64,000 nucleotides of DNA from Planctomycetaceae bacterium (GTDB taxonomy: Bacteria > Planctomycetota > Planctomycetia > Pirellulales > Pirellulaceae), in contig PAPJ01000012.1 of NCBI GenBank assembly GCA_002709045.1, positions 1 to 64,000 of the forward strand, read 5' to 3'. The notes beneath the pieces are model-generated. The model had not been told where the DNA came from. It saw nothing but the letters and a program-made list of their open reading frames with translations, and did not search any database. Position 1 is the stretch's first letter; each line of letters opens with the position of its first letter. This document shows, one piece after another, positions 42,370 through 51,746 of the stretch. Position numbers and translations under genes: made by a program.

Positions 42370-43691
42370 TCTGCAACCTCCCTGTGTTGCGCGTCACTAA
42401 TCGCATCGTGCCTTAGCATTACCCGGTCTTCCAGATTAGGGCGGAACATAACCAAAACAATCAACGGCAAAGACCAGCCGAGAAATAAGCCGCCCCCTTC
42501 ACCATTCCAAAAACGGGTTGCCAGCAATAAGGCTGCAGTACAACTGGTCAGGCTACCAAGATTCTTTTGAGCGGGCCACATGGTAAATGTAATGCTCATC
42601 ATAATGAAGGCTGTAATTAGGGGAATGCGGTAAACCGGTGCCCAGCCATAACTCCAAAGGCCCTGCAGATACTCAGGATTCATCTGTGGCGTCAGCACCC
42701 CATGCATACGTTTCATTTGGGTTACAAAGTCTATAAAGTCGCTTTTGGTAAGGAACAGCCCTAAGACCAATAATCCCCAGCCCAGCAACACTCCCAAACC
42801 AAATTCTAACTTCCCGCGTTGCCAGTAAAAACTCACCCACAATGGAATCAAAAACAGGGGGTAATAAATACAGAACGAAAGTGATAATAAAGAGCCAGCG
42901 ATCAGCGGTTTTCGATAAAACAGCAGTGCCCAAACAAGTAATGCTCCGGGAAGCACATGATCAACGTGCCCTCCCATCTCACCTGTGTATGGAATCAACA
43001 GGTAAATGACCGCTGCCCCCAATCCCATGCGAACGTTGCCAAAATGCACCAAGCCGACAAGAGTAAGTCCGAGGACAACAAGGAAGTGAGCAGCGATAAC
43101 AATGCCCAGCGACAGAGCCTGATTTATTTCAAAAGGATATACACCTGACTTACCACTTTGCTGGTTAAGCTCAAAAGGAGTTTCCCAAAATGCCACCGGC
43201 ACTGGAGGCAGGTCTTCAAGAATTCGATAACCGGGCATATTTTGAGATGTTAGATCTCTGTGAATTTCAGCATCACTCTGCAAATATCCCAGCGACACAT
43301 TACTGACCAGCAAGACAAACAACGAAAATACCAGAAATAAAAGTCCTCCTCCCGAAAGATTCGGTTCTAGCAATGGTCGCCGTACCATCGTACAGTCATA
43401 AAACATGCGGAGCATAAAGATTCCGCCCATGACCCACAGCGTGACATAGCCAAGCCTTACAATTTCTTCAAACCCATTGGTTATTCCAAAGGAGACAAGC
43501 ATAAAGCAGGGAGAAAAAAGCGAAAGCAGAATAATATCCAGATTACGCATGCTAAAGATGCGGCCAAATTTGAAAAAGACAGCGATCGAAAGCAATGTCG
43601 TTAAATACAACCATGTCGTGGATTCGACATGCTCATAGCTAAAGAATAGCTCGTTCAGTTGTTCGTACAATTGCTGGTTTTCAAACATCAT
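42366..43691 (-). CDS. Polytopic membrane protein, possibly GT-C glycosyltransferase-like
   Basis: 441 residues and about ten to twelve hydrophobic segments. The pattern HVDHVLPGALLVWALLFYRKPLIAGSLLSLSFCIYYPLFLIPLW, with a loop preceding, is like that of GT87/DUF2029 polyprenyl-sugar transferases, where similar loops carry the catalytic Asp. The periplasmic loop DAEIHRDLTSQNMPGYRILEDLPPVPVAFWETPFEL is unlike them. The assignment is tentative. The start is near 43691 (a second ATG one codon on) with no strong ribosome site. moaB follows, overlapped by four bases, with no obvious functional link. Confidence 0.65.
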   Translation of the reverse strand: MMFENQQLYEQLNELFFSYEHVESTTWLYLTTLLSIAVFFKFGRIFSMRNLDIILLSLFSPCFMLVSFGITNGFEEIVRLGYVTLWVMGGIFMLRMFYDCTMVRRPLLEPNLSGGGLLFLVFSLFVLLVSNVSLGYLQSDAEIHRDLTSQNMPGYRILEDLPPVPVAFWETPFELNQQSGKSGVYPFEINQALSLGIVIAAHFLVVLGLTLVGLVHFGNVRMGLGAAVIYLLIPYTGEMGGHVDHVLPGALLVWALLFYRKPLIAGSLLSLSFCIYYPLFLIPLWVSFYWQRGKLEFGLGVLLGWGLLVLGLFLTKSDFIDFVTQMKRMHGVLTPQMNPEYLQGLWSYGWAPVYRIPLITAFIMMSITFTMWPAQKNLGSLTSCTAALLLATRFWNGEGGGLFLGWSLPLIVLVMFRPNLEDRVMLRHDAISDAQHREVAE

Positions 43692-43752
43692 CGGTACTCG
43701 TGCGGAAACAACTATTGTATCTTAGTTGTGACTTTTATGACCATAATTCAAA

Positions 43753-44991
43753 TTAGCGAAGGCGGTCTCTGGCTTGCTGAGCCCACGGACTGTCCGGAGC
43801 CAACACCAAAAACGCCCGCCAATGATCTGTCGCTTTTTCGGTCTGACCTAATTCATCCAGTATTCTGGCGAGATGATAGTGGGCATCAGCATAATCGGGA
43901 TGATATTTAAGCGCTCCAAACAGCGCGGCCACTGCCAGCTCTAGCTCGCCCGTATCGATCAAAACACAACCCAGGCTCACGCGGGCTTCCACATAATTTT
44001 CGTCAAGTTCGATCGCCATGTAATAACGCTCACGAGCCGCAGTATAGTCATTTTTCCGATATAACAATTCAGCTAGTTGAAAACAGACTTCAGCCCTCAA
44101 ACCATAACCAGCCAGAAAACTGCGGTACAAATCAATGGCCAGATGCAATTCACCGGCTTCTTCATGTTCAGTGGCTTGAGCCAAAATCTCTTCCGGATTC
44201 TGTGGCATCACTGCCCGATCAATCATGTCATTAAATGCAAGAATATGCGGGTCTTTTTCATCCTGTCGATCAAATACTCGCATTACATCGTCATGCGAGA
44301 CCTCAATAACATTCTGCTCTTCTGATGCTTCTTCCAAAGAATCAAAGTCGATTCGCAACTGCCCACCCGGTTCGACCAAGCCCTCACCCTGTCTCAGTAG
44401 AATATGCCGGCCCTCGACAATCACAGAAAGTTGAGCCAGAGGTCGTTCCACATCCGGTACATAACGCGACAGCTCTTCTAAACGACGTTCAATCTCCGCC
44501 GGTGAAGCTCCCGCTTCCAGCAGTTCCGCCAAATGCCGAGCGGTCGCCACTTCCTGAAAATCGAAGTAGGGAAGCCGATGAATTTCACGAATCGGAATAA
44601 TCAATCCCCGCCGATGCCAACGCCGAATAACGGCAACTGAAATATTCAGCATTTCCGCTAACATGGCCGGAGTATATAACCGCCTGATAGTCTGGTCTTC
44701 TGTGAGCAACCCTAACCGCTCCCAAAACTGCGTTTCTGTAATTACCTCGCATTTTTCATCTGCCACAGCAGAGAGCACCGAAGAGGGCAATAATTGTTCG
44801 GGAACTGCCGGCGGCCATTGATCTGCGCCAATGATAACTATGTCCACATTGGCATCTTCCAAATCTTCCCTGTTCATTATAAAGCCGCCATTTTCGGTAA
44901 TAAGCGAATTGGCCTGACGCCGGCTAACGCCGCCAAGTTTACCTACAAACGCAACGCGTTTACCTTGAAATGGAGGGAGGACTTCTGTCAC
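43753..44991 (-). CDS. BRCT-MerR-type HTH-TPR protein
   Basis: 412 residues in three regions. Residues about 8-95 (QGKRVAFVGKLGGVSRRQANSLITENGGFI ... DIVIIGADQW) match a BRCT domain, as in DNA ligase. Residues about 104-180 (IRRLYTPAMLAEMLNISVAVIRRWHRRGLIIPIREIHRLPYFDFQEVATARHLAELLEAG) are a MerR-like winged helix. The C-terminal third (about 278-410) has three or more tetratricopeptide repeats (LAIDLYRSFLAGYGLRAEVCFQLAELLYRKNDYTAARERYYMAIELDENYVEA). No metal or ligand site was seen. It might read a DNA or protein mark and gather partners. The GTG at 44991 is poorly supported as start. A planctomycete-type architecture; function unknown. Confidence 0.8.
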   Translation of the reverse strand: MTEVLPPFQGKRVAFVGKLGGVSRRQANSLITENGGFIMNREDLEDANVDIVIIGADQWPPAVPEQLLPSSVLSAVADEKCEVITETQFWERLGLLTEDQTIRRLYTPAMLAEMLNISVAVIRRWHRRGLIIPIREIHRLPYFDFQEVATARHLAELLEAGASPAEIERRLEELSRYVPDVERPLAQLSVIVEGRHILLRQGEGLVEPGGQLRIDFDSLEEASEEQNVIEVSHDDVMRVFDRQDEKDPHILAFNDMIDRAVMPQNPEEILAQATEHEEAGELHLAIDLYRSFLAGYGLRAEVCFQLAELLYRKNDYTAARERYYMAIELDENYVEARVSLGCVLIDTGELELAVAALFGALKYHPDYADAHYHLARILDELGQTEKATDHWRAFLVLAPDSPWAQQARDRLR

Positions 44992-45117
44992 AACAACGAC
45001 TCTAATTACTTTCTAAAAGACATGTTCAATGAGGTTTATCTATCAAAAGACAATCGATATTATCTCTACTATTGATAACCCAGAAAAAAAATTCATCCAT
45101 CAAAAAAAGAGAGGGAA

Positions 45118-46155
45118 TCAGGACTTTTGAATATTCACTAAAAGCTCTTTAGCCAAGACTTTAGTTTTCCCTCCAAATGCATCTGTTTCTGAAGCAGCTC
45201 TTACAGCTGGAATCAAATCCGACAATTCCGATATCTCACAATGTTCGCTTAGGGCTGAGACTGCTCCAATCGCTGTCGTGGCTACGACACTGCGCTTAAA
45301 CTGATGGCTTGATTGATGTTCTTCACCTGCCACAACACTTTCGCTTTCTGCATCCAGCATTTCCAGCAACACATTCTTACAGGATAGGTCACCATGACGG
45401 GCTAATCCGGCCGCGGCATTAAATCGAGCATTGGGGAACGAGTCTGATAGCATTCCCTGCAATCGACGAATAGCTTCTTCGCCACCTAAGACCCCTAATG
45501 CAAAACCAATCGTGCTCCGCAACTGATCTACCTTAAGCTGCATCTTAGCATTCTGTGTTTGAATATTAGATGTGTCGACCAATGCAGCTAATAACTCTTT
45601 ATTCCGACGTTGTGATTGCGGCCCAAGATTCTTAATAAGAATCGAAAGAGATTCTACGGCCGTTCTGCCAATCTCAATCTCACTCTCGTTATCTGTCTTC
45701 TGCATGGCGGAAATTAACGCGTCCATCCCTTCCGGAATCTCAAGCTCACCGAGACAACGACAGACAAACACTCGCAACTTCACTTGATTCGGATCAGCCT
45801 TCTCCACATCAAACGGTGATTCAAGAATCGAAACTAACTCTGCAGCTAACTCCGGATCATTTTTTAGATCTTTAGAATTCGGCGTTCGCAGTAAATTGGA
45901 AAGCGTATACGCTTTTTGCCAACTTGAACTGTCCATCTTACGTAACCCCCGAACCAACTCGGTGGGCGATTCACTCTGCGAAATCACGTTGAAAAGTAAC
46001 CAGACACAAATAATCGCCGCCACGATCACCATCGGTATCAGGAATAGCTGAACTAAAAAACCAGCTTGCGGAGGTTGAACATCAGGTAACGTCTGAGAGG
46101 TGGTGTAAGTATCAGGCCTATCGGTGGCTTCTTCGTTTTCTGAATGATCTAACAA
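45118..46155 (-). CDS. Membrane-anchored HEAT-repeat protein
   Basis: About 345 residues. A cytoplasmic N-terminal segment precedes one membrane helix (FLVQLFLIPMVIVAAIICVWLLFNV), and the rest is helical with HEAT-like repeats (LRVFVCRCLGELEIPEGMDALISAMQK; LRSTIGFALGVLGGEEAIRRLQGML; NARFNAAAGLARHGDLSCKNVLLEML). Such solenoids bind other proteins. The TTG at 46155 lies nine bases after GGAG; a GTG at 46209 would add 18 residues but has no ribosome site. The promoter region is shared with the divergent lipoate ligase gene. Partner unknown. Confidence 0.68.
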   Translation of the reverse strand: MLDHSENEEATDRPDTYTTSQTLPDVQPPQAGFLVQLFLIPMVIVAAIICVWLLFNVISQSESPTELVRGLRKMDSSSWQKAYTLSNLLRTPNSKDLKNDPELAAELVSILESPFDVEKADPNQVKLRVFVCRCLGELEIPEGMDALISAMQKTDNESEIEIGRTAVESLSILIKNLGPQSQRRNKELLAALVDTSNIQTQNAKMQLKVDQLRSTIGFALGVLGGEEAIRRLQGMLSDSFPNARFNAAAGLARHGDLSCKNVLLEMLDAESESVVAGEEHQSSHQFKRSVVATTAIGAVSALSEHCEISELSDLIPAVRAASETDAFGGKTKVLAKELLVNIQKS

Positions 46156-46327
46156 AGATCTAAACTCCAATCGATTAGGATTACTTCTTAACAGTGCCTG
46201 AAACAACACACCAAAGAGTATGATTTTAGTGTAGATTGACCAGTAATACCGTCAAGACGATTCACTCGTTTGCTTGGTTTTCCCAGACGCTATTTCAATC
46301 TTCGCTTCACGAAAAAACTCAAACTTC

Positions 46328-47050
46328 ATGCAGTTGCTAGACATCACACTCGATTCCATGATCGAAAACATCGCGCTTGATGAAGCTTTACTGCTACACT
46401 GCGAACAAACAGGAGAACAATTCCTCCGGTTTTGGAATCCCCGGCAGCATGCCGTCATCATGGGACGTAGCGGAAAGCTTGAGCAGGAAGCCATCACTGA
46501 ATACTGCCGTGCAAACCAAATCCCTGTTTATCGCCGGCCAAGCGGTGGTGGTACGATCTTAACCGGGCCCGGTTGTTTGATGTACGCAACTGTACTCAAC
46601 AGCAATCTCAACCTGCAACTCAAGCAAATTCAAGGATGCCATGATTTTGTTCTGGGAGAAATGGTGAACGCTTTGAATCAAATTGGAATACCCTGCGGAA
46701 TCCTTGGGGTTAGTGATCTGGCAATCGGCAATTTAAAATTCTCCGGTAACAGCCTGCGTCTGAAACGTGACAGTATCCTGTACCACGGAACACTGCTCTG
46801 CGAATTTAACCTAAAGAGAATCTCCAACGCACTACTTCCACCTCCCAAACAACCTGGCTATCGAGAAAATCGAACGCATATCGAATTTGTCACTAATTTA
46901 GACCGGCCCGTCACTGAAATCAAAGCGGCAATTATTCAATATTGGAAGCCTGTACTGAGTGAAGGAATTATGCCTGAAAGAGTTCAGACTCTGTTTGATG
47001 AACTAATGTGCAGCAAATATCAGGACACGAATTGGAATGTGTTATCTTGA
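46328..47050 (+). CDS. Lipoate-protein ligase A-family protein
   Basis: 240 residues of the biotin/lipoate ligase fold. RRPSGGGTILTGPG (69-82) is the family loop that binds the lipoyl-adenylate, and Lys137 in LKFSGNSLRL is the catalytic lysine. The enzyme joins lipoate (or octanoate) to carrier domains such as those of pyruvate dehydrogenase and the glycine cleavage H protein. LplA from E. coli is about 337 residues with an extra accessory domain; this short form is closer to LipM/LplJ-type or two-part ligases, so the exact activity is uncertain. The ATG at 46328 is chosen, with no clear ribosome site. Confidence 0.82.
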   Translation: MQLLDITLDSMIENIALDEALLLHCEQTGEQFLRFWNPRQHAVIMGRSGKLEQEAITEYCRANQIPVYRRPSGGGTILTGPGCLMYATVLNSNLNLQLKQIQGCHDFVLGEMVNALNQIGIPCGILGVSDLAIGNLKFSGNSLRLKRDSILYHGTLLCEFNLKRISNALLPPPKQPGYRENRTHIEFVTNLDRPVTEIKAAIIQYWKPVLSEGIMPERVQTLFDELMCSKYQDTNWNVLS

Positions 47051-47062
47051 TGCCAGCTCTGA

Positions 47063-49327
47063 TTAAACCAGGCCCCACTTCTTTCGCAGCATCCAGTCAA
47101 GGGTGAAGAGTAAGCTGAGTATCATCATTAGAAACCAGGCGCTTCTGGGTGTGGATCCCAACTGCCAACTCACCTGTACCTCAACTTCCTGCTGACTTGC
47201 CTGATCAATAATTTGCTTTAACGTGATGTTGAGTTCATCCGGGGTAACAACTTGACCACCCTGCTCTGCGGTCATTTCGGCCAGCCGATCAAATTGTTGG
47301 AAATCCGCCAGCGGGTTATTACGTTCTGGTTGTATATCAACAATCTGAAAATTAACTCGAGCCTGTCCCAGAGACTGATCTGCCTGCTTGACTTCTGCTA
47401 TCAACTGATACTCGCCTGGAACCCCGGGGTCAACGATCGTCCCGCCCCAGATGCCTCCACTACGCACGACAGGAATCTGCTGTTGAGTCTCTTTTTGAAT
47501 AAGGGTAACTGTCCAATCCAGTAATTCGGGTGACAGCTCTTCACTACCTATTACATCAACACCTGTCTCAAAAGTAATTTCACTGCCGGGTAAAAAGCGA
47601 CGCTGATCGAGTTTTAGCCAGACGTCTCGCTGTTGCAGGTTTTCTCTACGTGCCAGCCAAAGAATGTTTTGACGCCAAAATCTTCGCAGCGTATCTCCGT
47701 AACCACTACGTGCCCATTGCCAGGTGGAATCTGCTGCAAAGGCCACGACTCGACCAAGACCATACTGTGAGGTCACCATAAGAGGCTCATTCTGACCGGA
47801 CTCCAAGATAACTTGCCCCGACGGCTTCACGCCCTGAAAGAGATTCGCTCCGCGTAATGACGGCAACTGCTGCCAAATTTGATCTGTATTTCCCAAAGTG
47901 ATCAACGGATGCCCCGCGATAGGCTTCATGGTAATTTCACGATCAATATGAAAGACTTTACGAATCGGCAAATCGGCTCCTACTTCCTGACGCTCAAAAA
48001 TTTCCATTTCAATGGGTAGGACAGGTGCCAGTGGAGAATCCCGATACGCTCCGGGACCAAAGCTGTAATAACCACCGAGCATCATCAAGCCCTTCCCGTC
48101 TTCTACAGCTTTTGCAACAGCCTCTAAATTTTCCTTTCCAATCGCATCGGCATGAACGTCTTCGATTAACAAGACATCAAAATCCTGATCGCTCAGAATA
48201 TTGGTCCGGGGATCAGGCCAGTTGCGTGTAGAAAAATGCCGAATGTAGTTCTCTGATAATTCGATATCCGGAGAAGATGCCAGACTTCTCCGCATTTCCA
48301 ACTGTTCACCCAGTCGGTTTCCATACAAATATAAAACTCGCAGACCACCTTCCAATACTGTTAGATAGGCAATCTGGCGATTATTGGCCAGCAAGACTTC
48401 ACCTTCGGCCGACTCTGCCATGACTTCCAGCATATAAACGCCCGGAGTCGCTGCCGTAACTGTAAATTGAACAGGCTGGATATCATTTGCTTCGGTGGCA
48501 GTAACCTCCAAAGTTTGCACCACCTCGGTTTCACCATCCTGAGGTGTAAGTTTGAGTTGAACTTGAATAGGAGACCCAAGCACACCTCGTAAACGTGCTA
48601 TTGCATTGATCTGAACATCATTCCCTGAGAAGACCCTGAATTGTTGGGGCAACTGTTCAATGGCCACATCTTTAGACTGAAAAACATCTCCTTCGCGCCC
48701 GAACGGGACACCGATTAATGGTACACCTCGTCTTCGCAATTCGTTGATCGCCTGGCGAATATCAATAGCACCACGATAAGCCGTTTGCCGACCGTCCCCC
48801 ATTAAAACAAGGGCATGTAACTGTTCACCCGGCTCACTCGTAATCGCTTCATATATCGCGGCCCCCAAATCTGTGGATTCGCCTCCCGGTTGCTCCGGAT
48901 CCGGCATTCTGTTCTCAGAATCCCATCGTTGAGCGGAAATATGATTCGTATATCCAAACCATCTGGGTTCAACAGCCTGTTTTCGTTTGAGTAGAAAACT
49001 GCGTGTATCTTTCCAAACTTGATTCTGGTGTTCCCAGCGGCTGACATCATCCACTGCGGATGCCTCTAACATACTTTGGGTCTCATCAGTTAATACAATA
49101 ATGGAGGCCGGATGGGTTTGCGTTTCCGAAATGGTTCTACCCGGACGTAACATAGTAATGACCAGAAGAACAATCACACTGACACGCAGAAGCAGCAGGA
49201 TCAACCGACGCCGCCCAGTCAATAACCGATAAGGTCGAATCAGTAGCATCAATACCAGCAGGAGCAGTCCTATAAGCAGGACTGTGGTAAGACTGCCGAA
49301 TATCGGATCAAGTGACCAACTCTCCAT
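47063..49327 (-). CDS. Membrane protein with VWA-like and glutamine amidotransferase-like domains (MoxR cluster)
   Basis: 754 residues. Two membrane helices near the N-terminus (about 12-30 and 43-61), then a VWA-like fold whose metal site begins with Asp81 in IIVLTDETQSM (partly degenerate DxSxS). Next a beta-rich segment, then a class I glutamine amidotransferase-like fold (GLRVLYLYGN ... FDVLLIEDVHADAIGKENLEAVAKAVEDGKGLMMLGGYYSFGPGAY) without a catalytic Cys seen. A C-terminal membrane segment ends the protein. It is the last gene of an operon with MoxR, DUF58 and a BatA-type protein. The ATG at 49327 follows GGAGGA by eight bases. Likely an envelope complex subunit; activity unknown. Confidence 0.78.
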   Translation of the reverse strand: MESWSLDPIFGSLTTVLLIGLLLLVLMLLIRPYRLLTGRRRLILLLLRVSVIVLLVITMLRPGRTISETQTHPASIIVLTDETQSMLEASAVDDVSRWEHQNQVWKDTRSFLLKRKQAVEPRWFGYTNHISAQRWDSENRMPDPEQPGGESTDLGAAIYEAITSEPGEQLHALVLMGDGRQTAYRGAIDIRQAINELRRRGVPLIGVPFGREGDVFQSKDVAIEQLPQQFRVFSGNDVQINAIARLRGVLGSPIQVQLKLTPQDGETEVVQTLEVTATEANDIQPVQFTVTAATPGVYMLEVMAESAEGEVLLANNRQIAYLTVLEGGLRVLYLYGNRLGEQLEMRRSLASSPDIELSENYIRHFSTRNWPDPRTNILSDQDFDVLLIEDVHADAIGKENLEAVAKAVEDGKGLMMLGGYYSFGPGAYRDSPLAPVLPIEMEIFERQEVGADLPIRKVFHIDREITMKPIAGHPLITLGNTDQIWQQLPSLRGANLFQGVKPSGQVILESGQNEPLMVTSQYGLGRVVAFAADSTWQWARSGYGDTLRRFWRQNILWLARRENLQQRDVWLKLDQRRFLPGSEITFETGVDVIGSEELSPELLDWTVTLIQKETQQQIPVVRSGGIWGGTIVDPGVPGEYQLIAEVKQADQSLGQARVNFQIVDIQPERNNPLADFQQFDRLAEMTAEQGGQVVTPDELNITLKQIIDQASQQEVEVQVSWQLGSTPRSAWFLMMILSLLFTLDWMLRKKWGLV

Positions 49328-49330
49328 CAC

Positions 49331-51724
49331 TTATCCTCCTTCATCTGCCACGGCATCAAAAGTCTCAGTCGCATAAAATCGACTGGCCATAAGATGTTCC
49401 AGAAGCAATAAGAGGACAACCAACAGAATCAGCAATGAAAAGAACTCCTGCCCAACTCGTCGCTGGCGCACTCCAAAGGAAACATCCTCTTTGTCTCTGG
49501 CCAGTTGATAATTACCTTCACCAAGTTTTAACTCCAATTCTTGCCGTGGCAGCCGCTTTAAATTACTGAAAGCTTCCGGTGTATTGACAGAAAATCCTCT
49601 CAGGTGGGGACCATCCATCTGTCCCTTTAACCGATAAGCTCCGGGCGATTCAATGAACGAAATCTGGATTTGATTCTCAACTGCTTGCACCTGTTGCAAA
49701 TCAGCATTTGGCGTAAACAGCTGATATTTTTCGGGAAACATGCCGTCCTCGTTCCTCAAAGCAACAACTTCTCCGACCTGATAATTTAATCGCGATTCCC
49801 GGCTTGAGACCAACGTCTCAGCTATTGCATTAATCAGCATGAAGTAAGGCCAGTTATCAATTCCGCTTGCCAGCTGATTCCAGGCCGTACGATTTTCGAG
49901 ATTCAATGGTTCGGAAACAGGGGTAAGCATCGTGATCACTGTGCCTCGTCCAAAACTGTTTTCGAGAAGTGCCGGGTGTGAAAGTTCGCGGCTGAAACTC
50001 ATAATAGGTCTGGCAGTTTCGGATAGTTCACCGATCTGCCAATATCGCACCACGGGAAACTGGGCCCACGGAACGGAACCTTGCAGTTGTGCAAAATCTC
50101 GCAGTATTCGATGTTCTGCTGCCTGTTGCTCAAGGAAATTACGCTGATCACTACGCCACAGACGCTGAATCTTACCACCAAGTAATTCTGCCACATCTTC
50201 AGTCTGTGATAGATTCTCAAGAGTTGAATTCGGACCCAGAAAAACCCCCAGCGATCCGCCATCACTAACATAATTTGCCAGATGCTGCCAGGCATCCTTC
50301 GTCAGCGGTGGCGGGTCGATCAGAACGGCGGATGCGAATTGTCGCAATGGTCGTTCACTAACATTCCCCTGACGCATAACGGAAAATGAATATCTAGCCC
50401 TGCCGGTTTGCCTGTCTGACTGCGGAGCAATTGCCTGCGTAAAGAATCGCGTTGGCACCCCGTCGGTTGTAATAATTAATAGCTCGGCAGAATCCTCAAC
50501 AGTCACCGTAAAATAACGAACATTGTCGACACTCAACCCATCAGCACCAAGCAATTTTACCTGTCCGTGATGTACGCCCGCTGGCAGACCACTGAGAGAG
50601 AAAACTAGATTCTGTTGGGACTCCTTTTCCGAGGTAGAAAAGGTGACCTCCTGCTGAGCCAGCATCTGGAAATTCGGTGTCTGTAACTGCCCGTCAGTAA
50701 TAACAGGCAACGTTATGTCAACTTCTTCAATGGCGAGTTGAATCGCACGAGTTGCTTCCGCACCGACGTGGGAAACATCTATACTCAATTCAGTACTACC
50801 CTGCCCAATCATTACTTCATTGGTAAGTATAGGCTTGCTTAAAGCAACATTGGCCGGTTTCTCAACTCCCACATCGATCAAAAATAACTCGATTTGATGT
50901 TTCTCCAAAGTCGCCTGCAAACTTTGATCTATCGATTCCCAGGCCATTTCTGATAAATCAGTGAATAAGTAGAGTTCTCTTCTAGGAAGTTCTGAGGTGG
51001 ACAACAGTTCCATTGCCGACCGCAGACTGTTTTGTAAAGATACGGGCAAGTGCTCAATTTGCAACTGCTCAATCGCATTCATTGTCGAATTCAAATCAGT
51101 ATTAAAAACAACTTGACGGGCATTGCGATCAAGAACTGCTATCTCACTAGACTCAGGTAACTGACTGACCAGCCAATCAGCCATCTCGACGGCTTCCTGC
51201 AGTCTGGTCTTGCCTTGTTGTTGGTAGGACATTCGAGGTGAGTTGTCAAAAACTAAGGCGGCACTTACCGAAGCATCCGCATCACCAATCAGTACCGTCT
51301 GCTGATCACCTGTTACTTTGATTAGCAGAAACGCATCTACCAATAATCCCACCGTGCAGGCCGTTAGTAATGAAACAATGATGGGCTTTGGCACTTTAGA
51401 GATGACAGCAGCAACACTAACAACAGCGACCAATAAAACTGCCGCCGAAATAATGCCGATCGCAATCCAGTTACCGGCAACCGCTCGATCTGCGGAAGGC
51501 CCTGTCAAAGCGAGTGCCAAAACTGCTAGCAACAAGCATCTAAGAAATAACAGTAGCCATTGCTTCATTCTGAGTGTGCGTTTATTGCTTACCTGATTCT
51601 GTCTAACGAATCTCAGAGCCGGGAACATCTGAGGCACAGGCTTGCGGCGCATCGTCATATGGATGATCAGCGGTAGAACCACCAGTAATCCGCCAAACAA
51701 CAGCGATGAATTCAAAAATGCCAC
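49331..51724 (-). CDS. BatA-type VWA membrane protein of the MoxR cluster
   Basis: 797 residues. The N-terminus (FLNSSLLFGGLLVVLPLIIHMTMRRKPVPQMFPALRFV) is the BatA N-terminal domain of aerotolerance operons. A VWA domain follows, with DNSPRMSYQQQGKTRLQEAVEMADWLVSQLP. Beta-rich segments and an amidotransferase-like region (KDAWQHLANYVSDGGSLGVFLGP) come next, and a C-terminal helix (FFSLLILLVVLLLLLEHLM) re-enters the membrane. Extra N-terminal hydrophobic segments lie at about 90-140. The GTG at 51724 follows GGGAG by ten bases. It is three bases upstream of the next VWA gene and 22 bases downstream of the DUF58 gene. Confidence 0.82.
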   Translation of the reverse strand: MAFLNSSLLFGGLLVVLPLIIHMTMRRKPVPQMFPALRFVRQNQVSNKRTLRMKQWLLLFLRCLLLAVLALALTGPSADRAVAGNWIAIGIISAAVLLVAVVSVAAVISKVPKPIIVSLLTACTVGLLVDAFLLIKVTGDQQTVLIGDADASVSAALVFDNSPRMSYQQQGKTRLQEAVEMADWLVSQLPESSEIAVLDRNARQVVFNTDLNSTMNAIEQLQIEHLPVSLQNSLRSAMELLSTSELPRRELYLFTDLSEMAWESIDQSLQATLEKHQIELFLIDVGVEKPANVALSKPILTNEVMIGQGSTELSIDVSHVGAEATRAIQLAIEEVDITLPVITDGQLQTPNFQMLAQQEVTFSTSEKESQQNLVFSLSGLPAGVHHGQVKLLGADGLSVDNVRYFTVTVEDSAELLIITTDGVPTRFFTQAIAPQSDRQTGRARYSFSVMRQGNVSERPLRQFASAVLIDPPPLTKDAWQHLANYVSDGGSLGVFLGPNSTLENLSQTEDVAELLGGKIQRLWRSDQRNFLEQQAAEHRILRDFAQLQGSVPWAQFPVVRYWQIGELSETARPIMSFSRELSHPALLENSFGRGTVITMLTPVSEPLNLENRTAWNQLASGIDNWPYFMLINAIAETLVSSRESRLNYQVGEVVALRNEDGMFPEKYQLFTPNADLQQVQAVENQIQISFIESPGAYRLKGQMDGPHLRGFSVNTPEAFSNLKRLPRQELELKLGEGNYQLARDKEDVSFGVRQRRVGQEFFSLLILLVVLLLLLEHLMASRFYATETFDAVADEGG

Positions 51725-51746
51725 AAAATCTAAACTCCCGTCAAAC

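Noticed and set aside
47063..49327. Active glutamine amidotransferase in the last gene of the MoxR cluster
   Set aside because: The fold resembles it, but no nucleophile elbow with Cys was seen, so enzyme activity is not claimed.
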